From positions 1 to 21,311 of the IMG/VR virus record IMGVR_UViG_3300008050_000390: a stretch of DNA of 21,311 bases; one strand, given 5' to 3'. How positions within the stretch are numbered: position 1 is the first letter of the stretch; every line of letters begins with the position of its first letter. The translations under genes and the position numbers were made by a program. The notes under the pieces are model-generated. The model searched no databases. It was not told where the DNA came from and was given only the letters and a program-made list of their open reading frames with translations. This document shows positions 1-7,256 of this stretch, piece after piece. The DNA comes from a virus.

Positions 1-407
1 CCGCCTTCTCCTGTACTCTTTACCTCTGCTCCTTCTAAATCTACATAAGTACCATCTACAGCAGTTCCTTGCCATGTTCCAGATGAAATAGTACCAACTG
101 TAACTGTACCAGCAGGGGATAATATTATATCACCACTTGTTGTAGTTTGAAGCGTAAGATCATTTGATGTCCTATTTATTGAAACAACTTCAGATAATGT
201 TGTTGTACCATTTACTGTAATTGTATCACCTGAAGTATCACCTAAAGTAACATCGCCAGTTGTTGCAATATCTACAACAGCTGAAGTTGTTCCTTGTACA
301 GTAAGATCACCTGTTATGGTAAAATCACCTCGTACTTCTGTATCACCTAGAATAATCCCACCAGTTAATGTTGATGAACTTACTAGTCTTGGTGTTGAAA
401 GTAGCAT
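1..407 (-). CDS. Tail fibre or other beta-repeat virion protein, N-terminal part (runs off the left edge)
   Basis: The reading frame opens at ATG 407 and stays open to base 1, giving about 135 residues of a longer protein. The start is well placed, with AGGAG about nine bases upstream. The translation is rich in Gly, Thr, Ser, Val and Ile, with short repeated units such as GDFTITGDLTVQGTTS and GTISSGTWQGTAV. Such units are typical of trimeric phage fibres and of tail proteins ending in intramolecular chaperone domains. No transmembrane segment or enzyme motif is visible. It is the last gene in the leftward late operon. I infer a receptor-binding or fibre role from composition and repeat style only; a baseplate or head-decoration protein with the same fold is possible. 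The C-terminus, which would decide this, lies outside the window. Confidence 0.7.
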   Translation of the reverse strand, partial: MLLSTPRLVSSSTLTGGIILGDTEVRGDFTITGDLTVQGTTSAVVDIATTGDVTLGDTSGDTITVNGTTTLSEVVSINRTSNDLTLQTTTSGDIILSPAGTVTVGTISSGTWQGTAVDGTYVDLEGAEVKSTGEG

Positions 408-436
408 TTTATATATCTCCTAAATCTATTATTATC

Positions 437-778
437 TTAGAGATGGTGCCAACGAAATGTTAAAGTACCGCCTGTCACACCGCCCCTAATAAAAATTTTA
501 TCTAAATCTGCACATGGAATAGCCTCTTTACTAGCAGCCGATATCTCATCATAATCACCCATATCTCCAACATCTGATATATGCAATAAAGTATTAGGAC
601 TAATTACAAATTCGTAAGCCTCATTAGGTACTGTCATACCTATAATAGAAGTTGTATATGCTAAAGGTGAAGTATAAATAGAACTATCATCACGACATTT
701 AAATTTCGTTGTTATCTGAATAGGGTTGTTATCAGCCCCTCTCATTAAACTTTTTACTTTACTAGGTCTACCGCTCAT
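437..778 (-). CDS. Small late protein, 113 aa, possibly structural
   Basis: I do not recognise the family. The start is supported by AGGAG about nine bases upstream, and the ATG lies four bases after the preceding stop. The first 15 residues are basic (KVK and an Arg), while the rest looks beta-rich with Gly/Thr turns and ends in FRWHHL. There is no signal peptide, membrane helix or catalytic motif. It sits directly upstream of the fibre-like gene in the same operon, so a virion or fibre-attachment role is reasonable, but that rests on position alone. Confidence 0.6.
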   Translation of the reverse strand: MSGRPSKVKSLMRGADNNPIQITTKFKCRDDSSIYTSPLAYTTSIIGMTVPNEAYEFVISPNTLLHISDVGDMGDYDEISAASKEAIPCADLDKIFIRGGVTGGTLTFRWHHL

Positions 779-782
779 TTAA

Positions 783-1190
783 TTAATCTCCTGTGTTTGA
801 TACTGTCCATAAACTTTTTGTAATATCACAAAATACTAAACTCCATTCAATGTATTTTTCCTGTGCTGTTTTAAAATCATCAGTAAAAAACTTATTTAAA
901 CCAACTGAATTTCTTATCTTTGATCTGGCTTTATTGAGCCTATTCATATTTTTTTGTTTATCTGTTCCAGTATTACTTTTATCTAACTCATTATATGTAT
1001 TATCATCCCAATACTTTGTACTGTTATCTTTTACTGGAATATACTTGTCATCATTTGATGAATACCTAACAACCACATATTTTTTTACTGTATCATGTGG
1101 TGATACCCATCTAATATCATAAGGTTGTTTTAATAACCTTATGATAGTATTATTACCTTCACATTGTCTTATACTTTCAGCTATTTTCAT
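783..1190 (-). CDS. Unknown late protein, 135 aa
   Basis: The open frame can begin at TTG 1229 or ATG 1190. I prefer the ATG, giving a protein starting MKIAESIRQ and overlapping the upstream gene by 14 bases, although neither start has a clear ribosome binding site. Translation may therefore depend on coupling to the upstream gene. The sequence is Lys/Asn-rich and soluble, with a hydrophilic middle (about residues 50-95) and a more hydrophobic C-terminus containing WSLVF and SLWTV. No known motif is visible. A 109-codon frame on the other strand over the same bases is a shadow, with long Phe/Leu/Ser runs and no ribosome binding site. Confidence 0.55.
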   Translation of the reverse strand: MKIAESIRQCEGNNTIIRLLKQPYDIRWVSPHDTVKKYVVVRYSSNDDKYIPVKDNSTKYWDDNTYNELDKSNTGTDKQKNMNRLNKARSKIRNSVGLNKFFTDDFKTAQEKYIEWSLVFCDITKSLWTVSNTGD

Positions 1191-1449
1191 TTTTATTATC
1201 TTTACTTTTAATAAGTTTTTTACCGTCAAATTCCCATGATAAATCAGAATCTTGACCTGTTAGTACTACTACACTATTTATATACTTTGATAATTCTGAT
1301 CTTAAAATAGATAATTCAGTATTAATAAGCCTATATTCTTTGTCTCTAGTACTTATAGTATGTAATCTTATATTTATTTGATTTATTTCTTCATCAGATA
1401 ACTTGACTTCATTACTATTTTCAACTGAACTTTCTACTTCTTTTAACAT
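1177..1449 (-). CDS. Small acidic, mostly helical protein, 90 aa
   Basis: The ATG at 1449 has AGGAG eight bases upstream, so this start is solid. Residues 15-60 have a heptad-like pattern of Ile/Leu spaced with charged residues (INQINIRLHTIS, LINTELSILRSELSKYI), suggesting a coiled coil or helical hairpin. The C-terminus is Lys/Asn/Asp-rich and probably disordered. No homologue comes to mind. It is the first gene after a probable promoter at 1473-1504, so it may head a separately expressed transcript for the genes leading to the fibre. Confidence 0.6.
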   Translation of the reverse strand: MLKEVESSVENSNEVKLSDEEINQINIRLHTISTRDKEYRLINTELSILRSELSKYINSVVVLTGQDSDLSWEFDGKKLIKSKDNKNENS

Positions 1450-1472
1450 AATTATCTCCTGTTAATTTTAAA

Positions 1473-1504
1473 ATTATACTACTATATTTATAGCTATCTG
1501 TCAA
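1473..1504 (-). promoter_or_regulatory. Probable sigma70-type promoter before the fibre-proximal genes
   Basis: On the minus strand a perfect -35 box TTGACA (1499-1504) precedes a perfect TATAAT (1473-1478), but the gap is 20 bases, longer than the usual 17. At exactly 17 bases there is a weaker -10, TAGTAT (1476-1481, 4 of 6). The element fills the space between the zinc-finger gene and the 90-residue gene, whose start lies about 24 bases downstream behind a good ribosome binding site. Confidence 0.5.
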
Positions 1505-1515
1505 CCTACATTACC

Positions 1516-1692
1516 TTATCTTCTTCTATTTTCCATTTCATCTTGTAATGATTTATCATAACCTCTTTCAGATTGACCATGATACTTTGATATATGTCTT
1601 TTATGTGCAGAATATGATTCTAAACTAGCACCACAATGAAAACAAGGATACATACGTCTCTTATTCATACCACCATGACCTCTTTTATTCAT
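1516..1692 (-). CDS. Small C2H2 zinc-finger protein, 58 aa
   Basis: This short basic protein contains one classical C2H2 finger: Cys17-x2-Cys20-x12-His33-x4-His38, with Tyr15 two residues before the first Cys and Leu24 near the usual core position. Both flanks are Arg/Lys-rich. The start ATG overlaps the stop of the upstream glycosyltransferase gene by eight bases and has AAGGAG seven bases upstream. C2H2 fingers of this kind occur in small phage and archaeal proteins and usually bind DNA or RNA. Its position in the late operon, just before a probable internal promoter, would suit a transcription regulator, but that is inference. The motif is seen directly; the function is not known. Confidence 0.75.
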   Translation of the reverse strand: MNKRGHGGMNKRRMYPCFHCGASLESYSAHKRHISKYHGQSERGYDKSLQDEMENRRR

Positions 1693-2509
1693 ATACTAAC
1701 TCCTTTTTATTTAATTTAACCCATAAACTGTCTAAAGATTCTTGTATTTCACTTTTAGTTGGCTCATATAATTGGACTATGTTTTCTCTTTCTGATAAAT
1801 CAGCTAAACCACCTTTCCAAAAATGTATAAAAATTTGTGGTATACCTAAGTAATATGCTAATACACCTATAGCACTATGAGTAGATATTATCATACAACA
1901 TGTTTTAATTTCCTCATAAACTTCTATTAACGTCTTACCATGTATTTTTATAGAATCAGGTATAGCTTTATCAGACAAAAATCCAAATGATTTTACATCT
2001 ATAGGATAATCTATTGCATACAATGGGTTGTATATTTTAAAACTACTTATTGAAGCTGCTTGTACACCTATATAAACTTCACCAATATCTTTAATACAAC
2101 TATCTATTGTTGTATTATAACCACCTACTACAACATCTGGTACTACACCAGAAGCCCAAGGAACAGATTTCATATCTATACCTAAATCTTCACTACAAGT
2201 AAATAAACCATTAAATGTTGAATCTGGGTATATAACTGAATCATAACCGCTATCATAACTATTACCTATATGAGATAAAAACCTTTTAATAGATTCCATA
2301 TCTGTATTTATATGACCATCAATAAACTCATCAGAATGTAACTTATCAACTAAATCTATATACTGTAATAGTTTAGCTGCACTACCTTCATATTTCCCAT
2401 GAACTAAATCAACACTTATACCTTTATCTTGTAAAGCTTTAAGTATTGGTATAGCATGAAACATATCACCAACTCTTGTACCACCGTATTTTAACAGTAC
2501 TTTACCCAT
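1685..2509 (-). CDS. GT9-like (heptosyltransferase-type, GT-B fold) glycosyltransferase
   Basis: Residues 8-28 (GGTRVGDMFHAIPILKALQD) match the N-terminal signature of ADP-heptose/LPS heptosyltransferase-like GT9 enzymes, in which the loop after the first strand precedes a Gly-Asp and a helix. Residues 205-232 (STHSAIGVLAYYLGIPQIF and following) match the C-terminal nucleotide-sugar-binding half, where a Thr/Ser-His-Ser begins a helix and is followed by Gly-x-Pro. At 274 residues it is shorter than bacterial heptosyltransferases (about 320-350), with the middle region reduced. It is preceded by a gp10-like neck gene (four-base gap) and followed by a zinc-finger gene (overlap), so it is fully embedded in the late operon. 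The acceptor could be a virion protein or a host surface glycan. Sugar specificity cannot be read from the sequence. Confidence 0.72.
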   Translation of the reverse strand: MGKVLLKYGGTRVGDMFHAIPILKALQDKGISVDLVHGKYEGSAAKLLQYIDLVDKLHSDEFIDGHINTDMESIKRFLSHIGNSYDSGYDSVIYPDSTFNGLFTCSEDLGIDMKSVPWASGVVPDVVVGGYNTTIDSCIKDIGEVYIGVQAASISSFKIYNPLYAIDYPIDVKSFGFLSDKAIPDSIKIHGKTLIEVYEEIKTCCMIISTHSAIGVLAYYLGIPQIFIHFWKGGLADLSERENIVQLYEPTKSEIQESLDSLWVKLNKKELVYE

Positions 2510-2513
2510 ATAA

Positions 2514-3071
2514 CTATTTCTTTCCTTTACTTTTTACTTTTGTTTTATTTGCCTTCTTTATAGCTTTCTTCATATTCTTTTCTGCAATTATATTAAATCT
2601 TTTTTTCATGTCAGTAAGAGTTTTATCAAAAAATGGTCTAGCTACCATTTTTTCAGTTCCATATATTATATCATCTATATATGGTACATCATTTTGATCT
2701 ATACCAACACTACTTATGAATTCACTAGTACCAGATTGTCTTATAGATTTCTTTTTTATTGCATCATAAAGATACCCATCTTGTTTATGCACCTGCCACT
2801 TAGATTCGTGTCCTAATGAACCCTTTTTTACACCACCTTCTTTAGCATAAGGATGACCTAATCTTTTAAGGTCTTTTAATGAGTGATCTGTTAATCTAGC
2901 ATTTCTTCTTACTTCTTTATAATACTCATTTTGAAATTGTTTAAGTGTTACATCAATATAGCTACCTTTATTTCTATGAGTAAAAGGTTTAAGTGCCTTA
3001 AGTAAAAAACCTTCTAATTCTTCCATTTTACCCATTTTTGATTTACTATCTTTAGAGTATTTTGTTACCAT
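2514..3071 (-). CDS. HK97 gp10-like neck / tail-completion protein
   Basis: The 185-residue protein is strongly basic, with a Lys-rich tail after residue 165. Near the C-terminus the segment MVARPFFDKTLTDMKKRF resembles the conserved 'RPF(L)xxAL' end of HK97 gp10-type neck proteins, which sit between the head and tail. Family members are usually 120-170 residues, so it is slightly long; the extra length is in the N-terminal 30 residues and the Lys-rich tail. Its position after connector and stopper genes, interrupted only by a glycosyltransferase gene, fits the standard neck order. The ribosome binding site before ATG 3071 is weak, so the exact start is uncertain. Confidence 0.6.
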   Translation of the reverse strand: MVTKYSKDSKSKMGKMEELEGFLLKALKPFTHRNKGSYIDVTLKQFQNEYYKEVRRNARLTDHSLKDLKRLGHPYAKEGGVKKGSLGHESKWQVHKQDGYLYDAIKKKSIRQSGTSEFISSVGIDQNDVPYIDDIIYGTEKMVARPFFDKTLTDMKKRFNIIAEKNMKKAIKKANKTKVKSKGKK

Positions 3072-3098
3072 ATGATGTACCCACTTAAATTTATTCCT

Positions 3099-5438
3099 TT
3101 ATACTAAACCTTCAAGATGCCCTTGAGCAACTTGAGCTTTATCTCCTACCATATCAGTAATAATATGTATATTTTCATCACATAATTTATGAAATGGGTG
3201 GTCTGGTCTTAAAGTATTAATAACTTTTTCAAAATATATTTGAGCCTTATTAAGATACAAATACCCTAAATCTTTATTACACTGATAGAACTTATTATCT
3301 AATTCAGATGCTTGTAGTAAATTCTCTTCTGCCTTATCAACAAAGCCTTCTTCAAGATAGTGTATTGCAATAGCATATCTAGGTCTAGGGTCTTTTGGAA
3401 AATCTTCTATTTGCTTTTGGTTCATCTTAAAATAATTCTGCATTTTATTTTTAAGATCTTTTCCTGATTTAAGGTAACCAAAATGAAATAATTTCATAGG
3501 AGCTCTACCAATATTAACATGACCATTAGTATCTATAGTTTCATGGACATAACCAGAATACTCAAAATCACAAGATTTTTTAAATAACCTTATTGTTTCA
3601 GATAAAGAATATTTATTATCAACCATTAGATTACTTACATAAAACATATAAGCCTCTAAATCAGTATCCAACATTCTTCTTACTGTAACTAAATCTTCAA
3701 GATGTTCATCTATATCCATATGAAGAATCCAAGTTGAATTTGAATTTTTCAATGCTTCATTTCTTGCATCTGAAAATGAATTATTCCAAGCCTTATGTAT
3801 AACCTTACAATTAAATAGCTCTGCTAAATAAACACTATTATCTGTAGAACCTGTATCAACTATTACTGTTTCATCTAAAAATGGTGTATATGATCTTAAA
3901 AAATCAAATAAAGATGATTCTTCATTTTTCATAATAGTACATAAACTAATAGTACTATCTTCTATCCATTCTCTTAATATTAGTGGATTTTCCTTTATTA
4001 AATGTTTATAGTCTTTATGTCCTATAAGAGCTGGGTTCTTATCAGTATCAGTCTTTTCATACCATTCATACTTTCTTTGTCTTTGTTCTGGGTGTACATA
4101 ACCATAATGTTTTATTCTAATAGAAGATGTTCTAGATAAATCTCTTGGTGTAAAAGGTATATTCCCAACATGAAAACTACTTTTAGAGCCTAAAAATATT
4201 TTAGGGTCACCAGTTAATCTAACTAACCTGTTACCATGCATGTTCTTCCATACATCACCTGCATTATAATGTTTTTCATCATTCCAAAACGTATAATAAT
4301 GTACTGCATAAGCTTGACACATTGGATCTGGAGTATTAATTAATTTCTCCATATACTTTCTATCTACCTTATCTTCAACAACCTCATCAGCATCTAAAGA
4401 AAATACCCAATCCATCTTAGCTTCTTTAGCCATTATAAGAAGCTCATTTCTATCACGTCTTTCATCATATTCTCTATCATGTTGTTTTAGTGTTACCTTA
4501 CACGATAGTTCTACGTCACCTATATCTTTTATAGATATCTTATTTGATTCATTACTTATTTTTATAGGTGAATTATCGTCAAGAATAAATATATGGTCTG
4601 CAAATGTAGAACTCTTCTTTAATGACCTTATAAATATTTCTGCTTCATATTCATCTCTTAATTTAACCCTATATATTATACCTAAAGTTTGTTTAATGGT
4701 TTTTCTATTCTCGTACTTTTTTAATAGATCAACTATATGTGCAGTACCTCTTTTTAATTCTGGTATTCTATCTATAGTTCTTGAACCATAATGAAATACG
4801 AAAATATCTTTACACACAACAGTAACAAACCCAGCTTCATAAGCCCTAATACAAAAATCTAAATCTTCACAACCAGCAAAAAATCTTTCATCAAGTAAAC
4901 CTATTTTATCAAATACTTCTTTATTTACAAATAAACATAATCCTGATACTATTCCTGCAGGTATTACTTGCCTGTAATTATTAGTATATAATCGTTTTGC
5001 AGTTATTTCAAACGACTCTCTGTCTCTACATTTTTCTTGTTGTATATTCATACCTACATAATTAGACATAGGTGCTGCTATAGATGCAGGTTTTGTACCA
5101 GAAATTCTCTCATATTCTTTACAATCAGCACTGAACTTCTTTAAAAAATTATGTGGAACTAAAGCATCATCATTAAGTATAACTACCCATTCACCTTTTG
5201 CTATCTTAATACCCATATTTACAGCTTTACCAAAACCTAAATTTTCAGTATTATGTATAGATATAATATCTGGATTAGTTTTTAAGTATTCTTCAGTATT
5301 ATCTACAGATGCATTATTAACTACTATAATTTCTGTTTCTTCTGCGTCTGACCCATCTTTAACGTAAGCTAATGTTTCTGCTAAATGATTAAAATTTGAA
5401 CTTGTCGGTATTATTACACTATACTTAATACTACTCAC
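3099..5438 (-). CDS. Three-domain GT2 glycosyltransferase with C-terminal helical repeat region
   Basis: This is the second-largest gene in the window, about 779 residues if it starts at GTG 5438, which has AGGTAGG at suitable spacing; GTG 5444 lies inside that site. It holds three GT-A (GT2) domains. Domain 1 (about 5-230) opens with SVIIPTSSN, has VVNNASVDNT, the metal-binding NDDA at about 89 and a GCEDLDFCIRAYEAGF segment, as in rhamnosyl-type transferases. Domain 2 (about 255-450) carries LDADEVV at about 348. Domain 3 (about 497-660) has CTIMKNEE, VDTGSTDNS and HMDIDEH, as in SunS-like GT2 enzymes that modify peptides. A TPR-like helical tail follows (about 685-745). All three metal-binding acidic motifs look intact. 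It lies between the stopper-like and gp10-like neck genes. I infer glycosylation of virion proteins or host polysaccharide. Confidence 0.85.
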   Translation of the reverse strand: MSSIKYSVIIPTSSNFNHLAETLAYVKDGSDAEETEIIVVNNASVDNTEEYLKTNPDIISIHNTENLGFGKAVNMGIKIAKGEWVVILNDDALVPHNFLKKFSADCKEYERISGTKPASIAAPMSNYVGMNIQQEKCRDRESFEITAKRLYTNNYRQVIPAGIVSGLCLFVNKEVFDKIGLLDERFFAGCEDLDFCIRAYEAGFVTVVCKDIFVFHYGSRTIDRIPELKRGTAHIVDLLKKYENRKTIKQTLGIIYRVKLRDEYEAEIFIRSLKKSSTFADHIFILDDNSPIKISNESNKISIKDIGDVELSCKVTLKQHDREYDERRDRNELLIMAKEAKMDWVFSLDADEVVEDKVDRKYMEKLINTPDPMCQAYAVHYYTFWNDEKHYNAGDVWKNMHGNRLVRLTGDPKIFLGSKSSFHVGNIPFTPRDLSRTSSIRIKHYGYVHPEQRQRKYEWYEKTDTDKNPALIGHKDYKHLIKENPLILREWIEDSTISLCTIMKNEESSLFDFLRSYTPFLDETVIVDTGSTDNSVYLAELFNCKVIHKAWNNSFSDARNEALKNSNSTWILHMDIDEHLEDLVTVRRMLDTDLEAYMFYVSNLMVDNKYSLSETIRLFKKSCDFEYSGYVHETIDTNGHVNIGRAPMKLFHFGYLKSGKDLKNKMQNYFKMNQKQIEDFPKDPRPRYAIAIHYLEEGFVDKAEENLLQASELDNKFYQCNKDLGYLYLNKAQIYFEKVINTLRPDHPFHKLCDENIHIITDMVGDKAQVAQGHLEGLV

Positions 5439-5474
5439 AAACACCTACCTTTCATAATTAATATTATAATTTTA

Positions 5475-6065
5475 CTATGTACCAGATAACTCACCTAATT
5501 CAATTTCTTGGTGATTAATATTTCCATAAATATCAGAAGGATAATTAATACTTATAATTTCAAATGTTCTACCTACTACTCTAATGTAATCTTTAACAGA
5601 GGCAGGCACACTATATAAAGTAAATAATATAGGAGACGTCTTAACTTCTACACCAGAAAAATCACTTGTAAAATCTCTTTTTCTATTACTAATTCTACCT
5701 TTATGTGTACCTTGTACTGCCCTAAAAAGTATTGGAGCACCAGCATTTGAACTTAGGAATACTTCTATTGTACCAACTGTAGACTCATTTGTCAAATTAA
5801 TTAATGAAATTGTTGATATTGAACTAAAAGTATTTAATGTGATTAACTCACCATTATTGGGGAATGTTAAAGACTCTACTGTACTACCATCAAGTGTAAC
5901 CGTACCTGAACCTGTAGTAAACCCGTCTAACCTAACACCTATATTATTTTCAGCGAAAGTTAAAGAAACAGAATTTGTTTGTCCAGGAGAACTTAGAGTA
6001 GTAAGACCAGATGTAACAGTCTCTAATGTAAATGAATCTGTAAAAAATCTATCTATCATAATCAT
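5475..6065 (-). CDS. Head-closure (stopper)-like protein with inserted beta-rich domain
   Basis: The first 20 residues (MIMIDRFFTDSFTLETVTSG) and the part from about 113 to 196 look like one small stopper-type head-closure protein. The C-terminal part contains FRAVQGTHKGRISNRKR, LFTLYSVPASVKDYI, RVVGRTFEIISI and a final HQEIEL strand. Between them, residues about 23-112 form a Thr/Ser/Gly/Leu-rich block with TGSGTVTLDGSTVESLTF, which looks like an extra beta-sandwich. Removing the block leaves about 106 residues, a usual stopper size. The start overlaps the upstream stop by four bases (ATGA), so translation is probably coupled; I see no ribosome binding site. The assignment rests on these weak patterns and on the position right after the connector gene. 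Confidence 0.5.
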   Translation of the reverse strand: MIMIDRFFTDSFTLETVTSGLTTLSSPGQTNSVSLTFAENNIGVRLDGFTTGSGTVTLDGSTVESLTFPNNGELITLNTFSSISTISLINLTNESTVGTIEVFLSSNAGAPILFRAVQGTHKGRISNRKRDFTSDFSGVEVKTSPILFTLYSVPASVKDYIRVVGRTFEIISINYPSDIYGNINHQEIELGELSGT

Positions 6066-6607
6066 ATCATTTGATTGTATAAAGGTGACTTTCTTGCAAA
6101 ATTAGTATCACGATACTCATATATAGTATCTAGTATATCTTTCATATCAGCACCAAAAGAAGAACTTGTTGTCATAGAAAAATCTCCTATACTCATAGAT
6201 TTAAGACCTATAGTCTTTCTTCTACTCCAAAATAAATTAACTAACTCCATACAGGTTGTTTTAACTACATCAGGTGGTGTTTGACCATAAGATACACTTA
6301 AATTAAAATCACCTGTAAATCTATTATCCAATACTAATATACCTACATCATTTTTCCTTTTATAGTCTACACCTGATTCTATGCTAGATATACCAACTAT
6401 AGGGTATTTTTTTAGAACAATAATATCCATATCCTGAACGTTGTATTGTGTCTCATCTACACCATATTCAACTTCAAATGTATACCCTATATACTCATCT
6501 ATTTTTTGAGACGCAGATGCAATAAACGTACTAAGTATTGTATCTGAATCTGAAACTGATATATCTAAATAATCTTTTACTTCCGATAAAGAAGCATAGT
6601 TTGCCAT
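6062..6607 (-). CDS. Head-tail connector (adaptor) protein, HK97 gp6-like
   Basis: The protein begins MANYASLSEVKDYLDIS and continues with a short helical bundle (SDTILSTFIASASQKIDEYI), the pattern of gp6/gp15-type adaptors that bind below the portal ring. A middle beta section holds YPIVGISSIESG, and a helix with MELVNLFWSRRK follows. Length, about 181 residues, is within the family range. Three in-frame starts lie close together (ATG 6613, ATA, ATG 6607). GGGAG is seven bases before ATG 6607 but overlaps the first ATG, so I use 6607. It precedes the stopper-like gene with a four-base overlap, as expected for neck genes. Confidence 0.75.
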   Translation of the reverse strand: MANYASLSEVKDYLDISVSDSDTILSTFIASASQKIDEYIGYTFEVEYGVDETQYNVQDMDIIVLKKYPIVGISSIESGVDYKRKNDVGILVLDNRFTGDFNLSVSYGQTPPDVVKTTCMELVNLFWSRRKTIGLKSMSIGDFSMTTSSSFGADMKDILDTIYEYRDTNFARKSPLYNQMI

Positions 6608-6631
6608 TATCATCTCCCATGAACACTATAA

Positions 6632-6646
6632 GTATCAAAATGATAC
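6632..6646. repeat. Short perfect inverted repeat before the connector gene
   Basis: GTATCA (6632-6637) and TGATAC (6641-6646) are separated by AAA, in the 49-base gap between the 52-residue membrane protein gene and the connector gene. The stem is short and AT-rich with no following T-run. It might be a small operator or mRNA hairpin, or chance. Confidence 0.25.
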
Positions 6647-6656
6647 GTATATAATA

Positions 6657-6815
6657 TTATTTCAGCTTTTCAATTTTATGCCCTACACCAACAATACCAA
6701 AACCTGCTGCTACTACGCCAACTATTTTAGCTATATCAGGGTAACCCAAACTAATTAATCCTGCTGTTACTGCTGCTAATCCTGCTGCTGCCCAAGTCTT
6801 CCATCCCTTCATCAT
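6657..6815 (-). CDS. Small two-helix membrane protein (holin-like size), 52 aa
   Basis: The 52-residue protein starts MMKGWKTWAAAGLAAVTAGL and ends GFGIVGVGHKIEKLK. Two Ala/Gly/Val-rich hydrophobic stretches (about residues 9-24 and 29-45) are joined by a short GYPD turn, with positive charges at both ends, so a two-span hairpin in the inner membrane is likely. The start has AAGGAG eight bases upstream. Similar GWKTW...GIGHKIEK proteins occur in many phages, generally without a proven function. Holin-like behaviour is possible from size and topology, but no lysis enzyme is next to it, so I do not call it a holin. It sits between head and neck genes. Confidence 0.7.
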   Translation of the reverse strand: MMKGWKTWAAAGLAAVTAGLISLGYPDIAKIVGVVAAGFGIVGVGHKIEKLK

Positions 6816-6839
6816 AATTACTCTCCTTTTAAATAAGTT

Positions 6840-7028
6840 TTATTTTTCTTTAGATTCTGAATCTATAACAGTATACCCAAATTTTCTTAAACGTTCTGCT
6901 GTGTTAGGGTTATCACAAAACCCTTTACCTTTTTCTATCTTTACAGATTCATCATATGTATTTTCTTGAAAAGAATCAACATCACTCCAAATAGCAGGAC
7001 ATCTAACTTCAAATCTTTTTTTCTTCAT
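6840..7028 (-). CDS. Small conserved-looking head-module protein, 62 aa
   Basis: The start ATG 7028 has AAGGA seven bases upstream. The protein is short and charged, beginning MKKKRFEVRCPAIW, with NPNTAERLRKFGYTVID in the C-terminal half, a small helix-then-strand motif seen in tiny proteins encoded next to phage capsid genes. There are two cysteines (10 and 38) but no metal-binding pattern and no membrane segment. Its position, just after the lipoprotein gene and downstream of the major capsid gene, suggests a minor head or assembly function. That is not shown by the sequence. Confidence 0.6.
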   Translation of the reverse strand: MKKKRFEVRCPAIWSDVDSFQENTYDESVKIEKGKGFCDNPNTAERLRKFGYTVIDSESKEK

Positions 7029-7050
7029 ATGTTTTCCTTCTTAAATTACA

Positions 7051-7185
7051 TTACTTTTCAATGGTATTTTCGACTTTATCTTCTATCTTATTAGTTCCAG
7101 CCTTATCAACTTTTAAATCTAACCCAGAAAGGCTACAACCAGCTAAGAATAAAGCTGCAATACCTACGATAATTAACTTCTTCAT
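7051..7185 (-). CDS. Small phage-encoded lipoprotein, 44 aa
   Basis: The precursor has a classic type II signal peptide: MKK, a hydrophobic core (LIIVGIAALF) and the lipobox Leu14-Ala15-Gly16-Cys17. Signal peptidase II would leave a lipidated peptide of 28 residues that is hydrophilic and Lys/Asp/Glu-rich. GGAGG lies eight bases before the ATG. After Cys17 the next residues are Ser-Leu, so there is no Asp at +2 to retain it in the inner membrane under the E. coli rule; outer-membrane sorting is possible in a Gram-negative host. Small phage lipoproteins such as T5 Llp block the receptor against superinfection or free virus, and others (Rz1-type) help lysis. No Rz partner overlaps it. The gene follows two terminator-like hairpins after the capsid gene. 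Confidence 0.75.
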   Translation of the reverse strand: MKKLIIVGIAALFLAGCSLSGLDLKVDKAGTNKIEDKVENTIEK

Positions 7186-7219
7186 TTTCAATCCTCCAAT
7201 AATAAATATAAGAATACAA

Positions 7220-7256
7220 AGAAAAGTTAGGGTTAGATATTAACCCTAACTTTTCT
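7220..7256 (-). terminator. Hairpin terminator downstream of the capsid gene (second of two)
   Basis: A perfect 16-bp stem (AGAAAAGTTAGGGTTA and its complement, loop of five) lies between the capsid and lipoprotein genes. The outer stem is A-rich on one side and T-rich on the other, so it could work in either direction, although the minus-strand T-run is partly inside the stem. It may also serve as a stabilising 3' end for abundant capsid mRNA. Confidence 0.75.

Noticed and set aside
793-1122. 109-codon plus-strand ORF
   Set aside because: It lies opposite a minus-strand gene of the operon, has no ribosome binding site, and its Phe/Leu/Ser-rich product is typical of the antisense of a Lys/Asn-rich gene.
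5445-5474. TATAAT-like sequence upstream of the large glycosyltransferase gene
   Set aside because: No acceptable -35 box lies at 16-18 bases and no extended -10 is present; such sequences are common in AT-rich DNA.
6657-6815. Firm holin call for the 52-residue membrane protein
   Set aside because: Size and topology fit, but no endolysin or spanin is adjacent, and similar small proteins near head genes have no proven lysis role.
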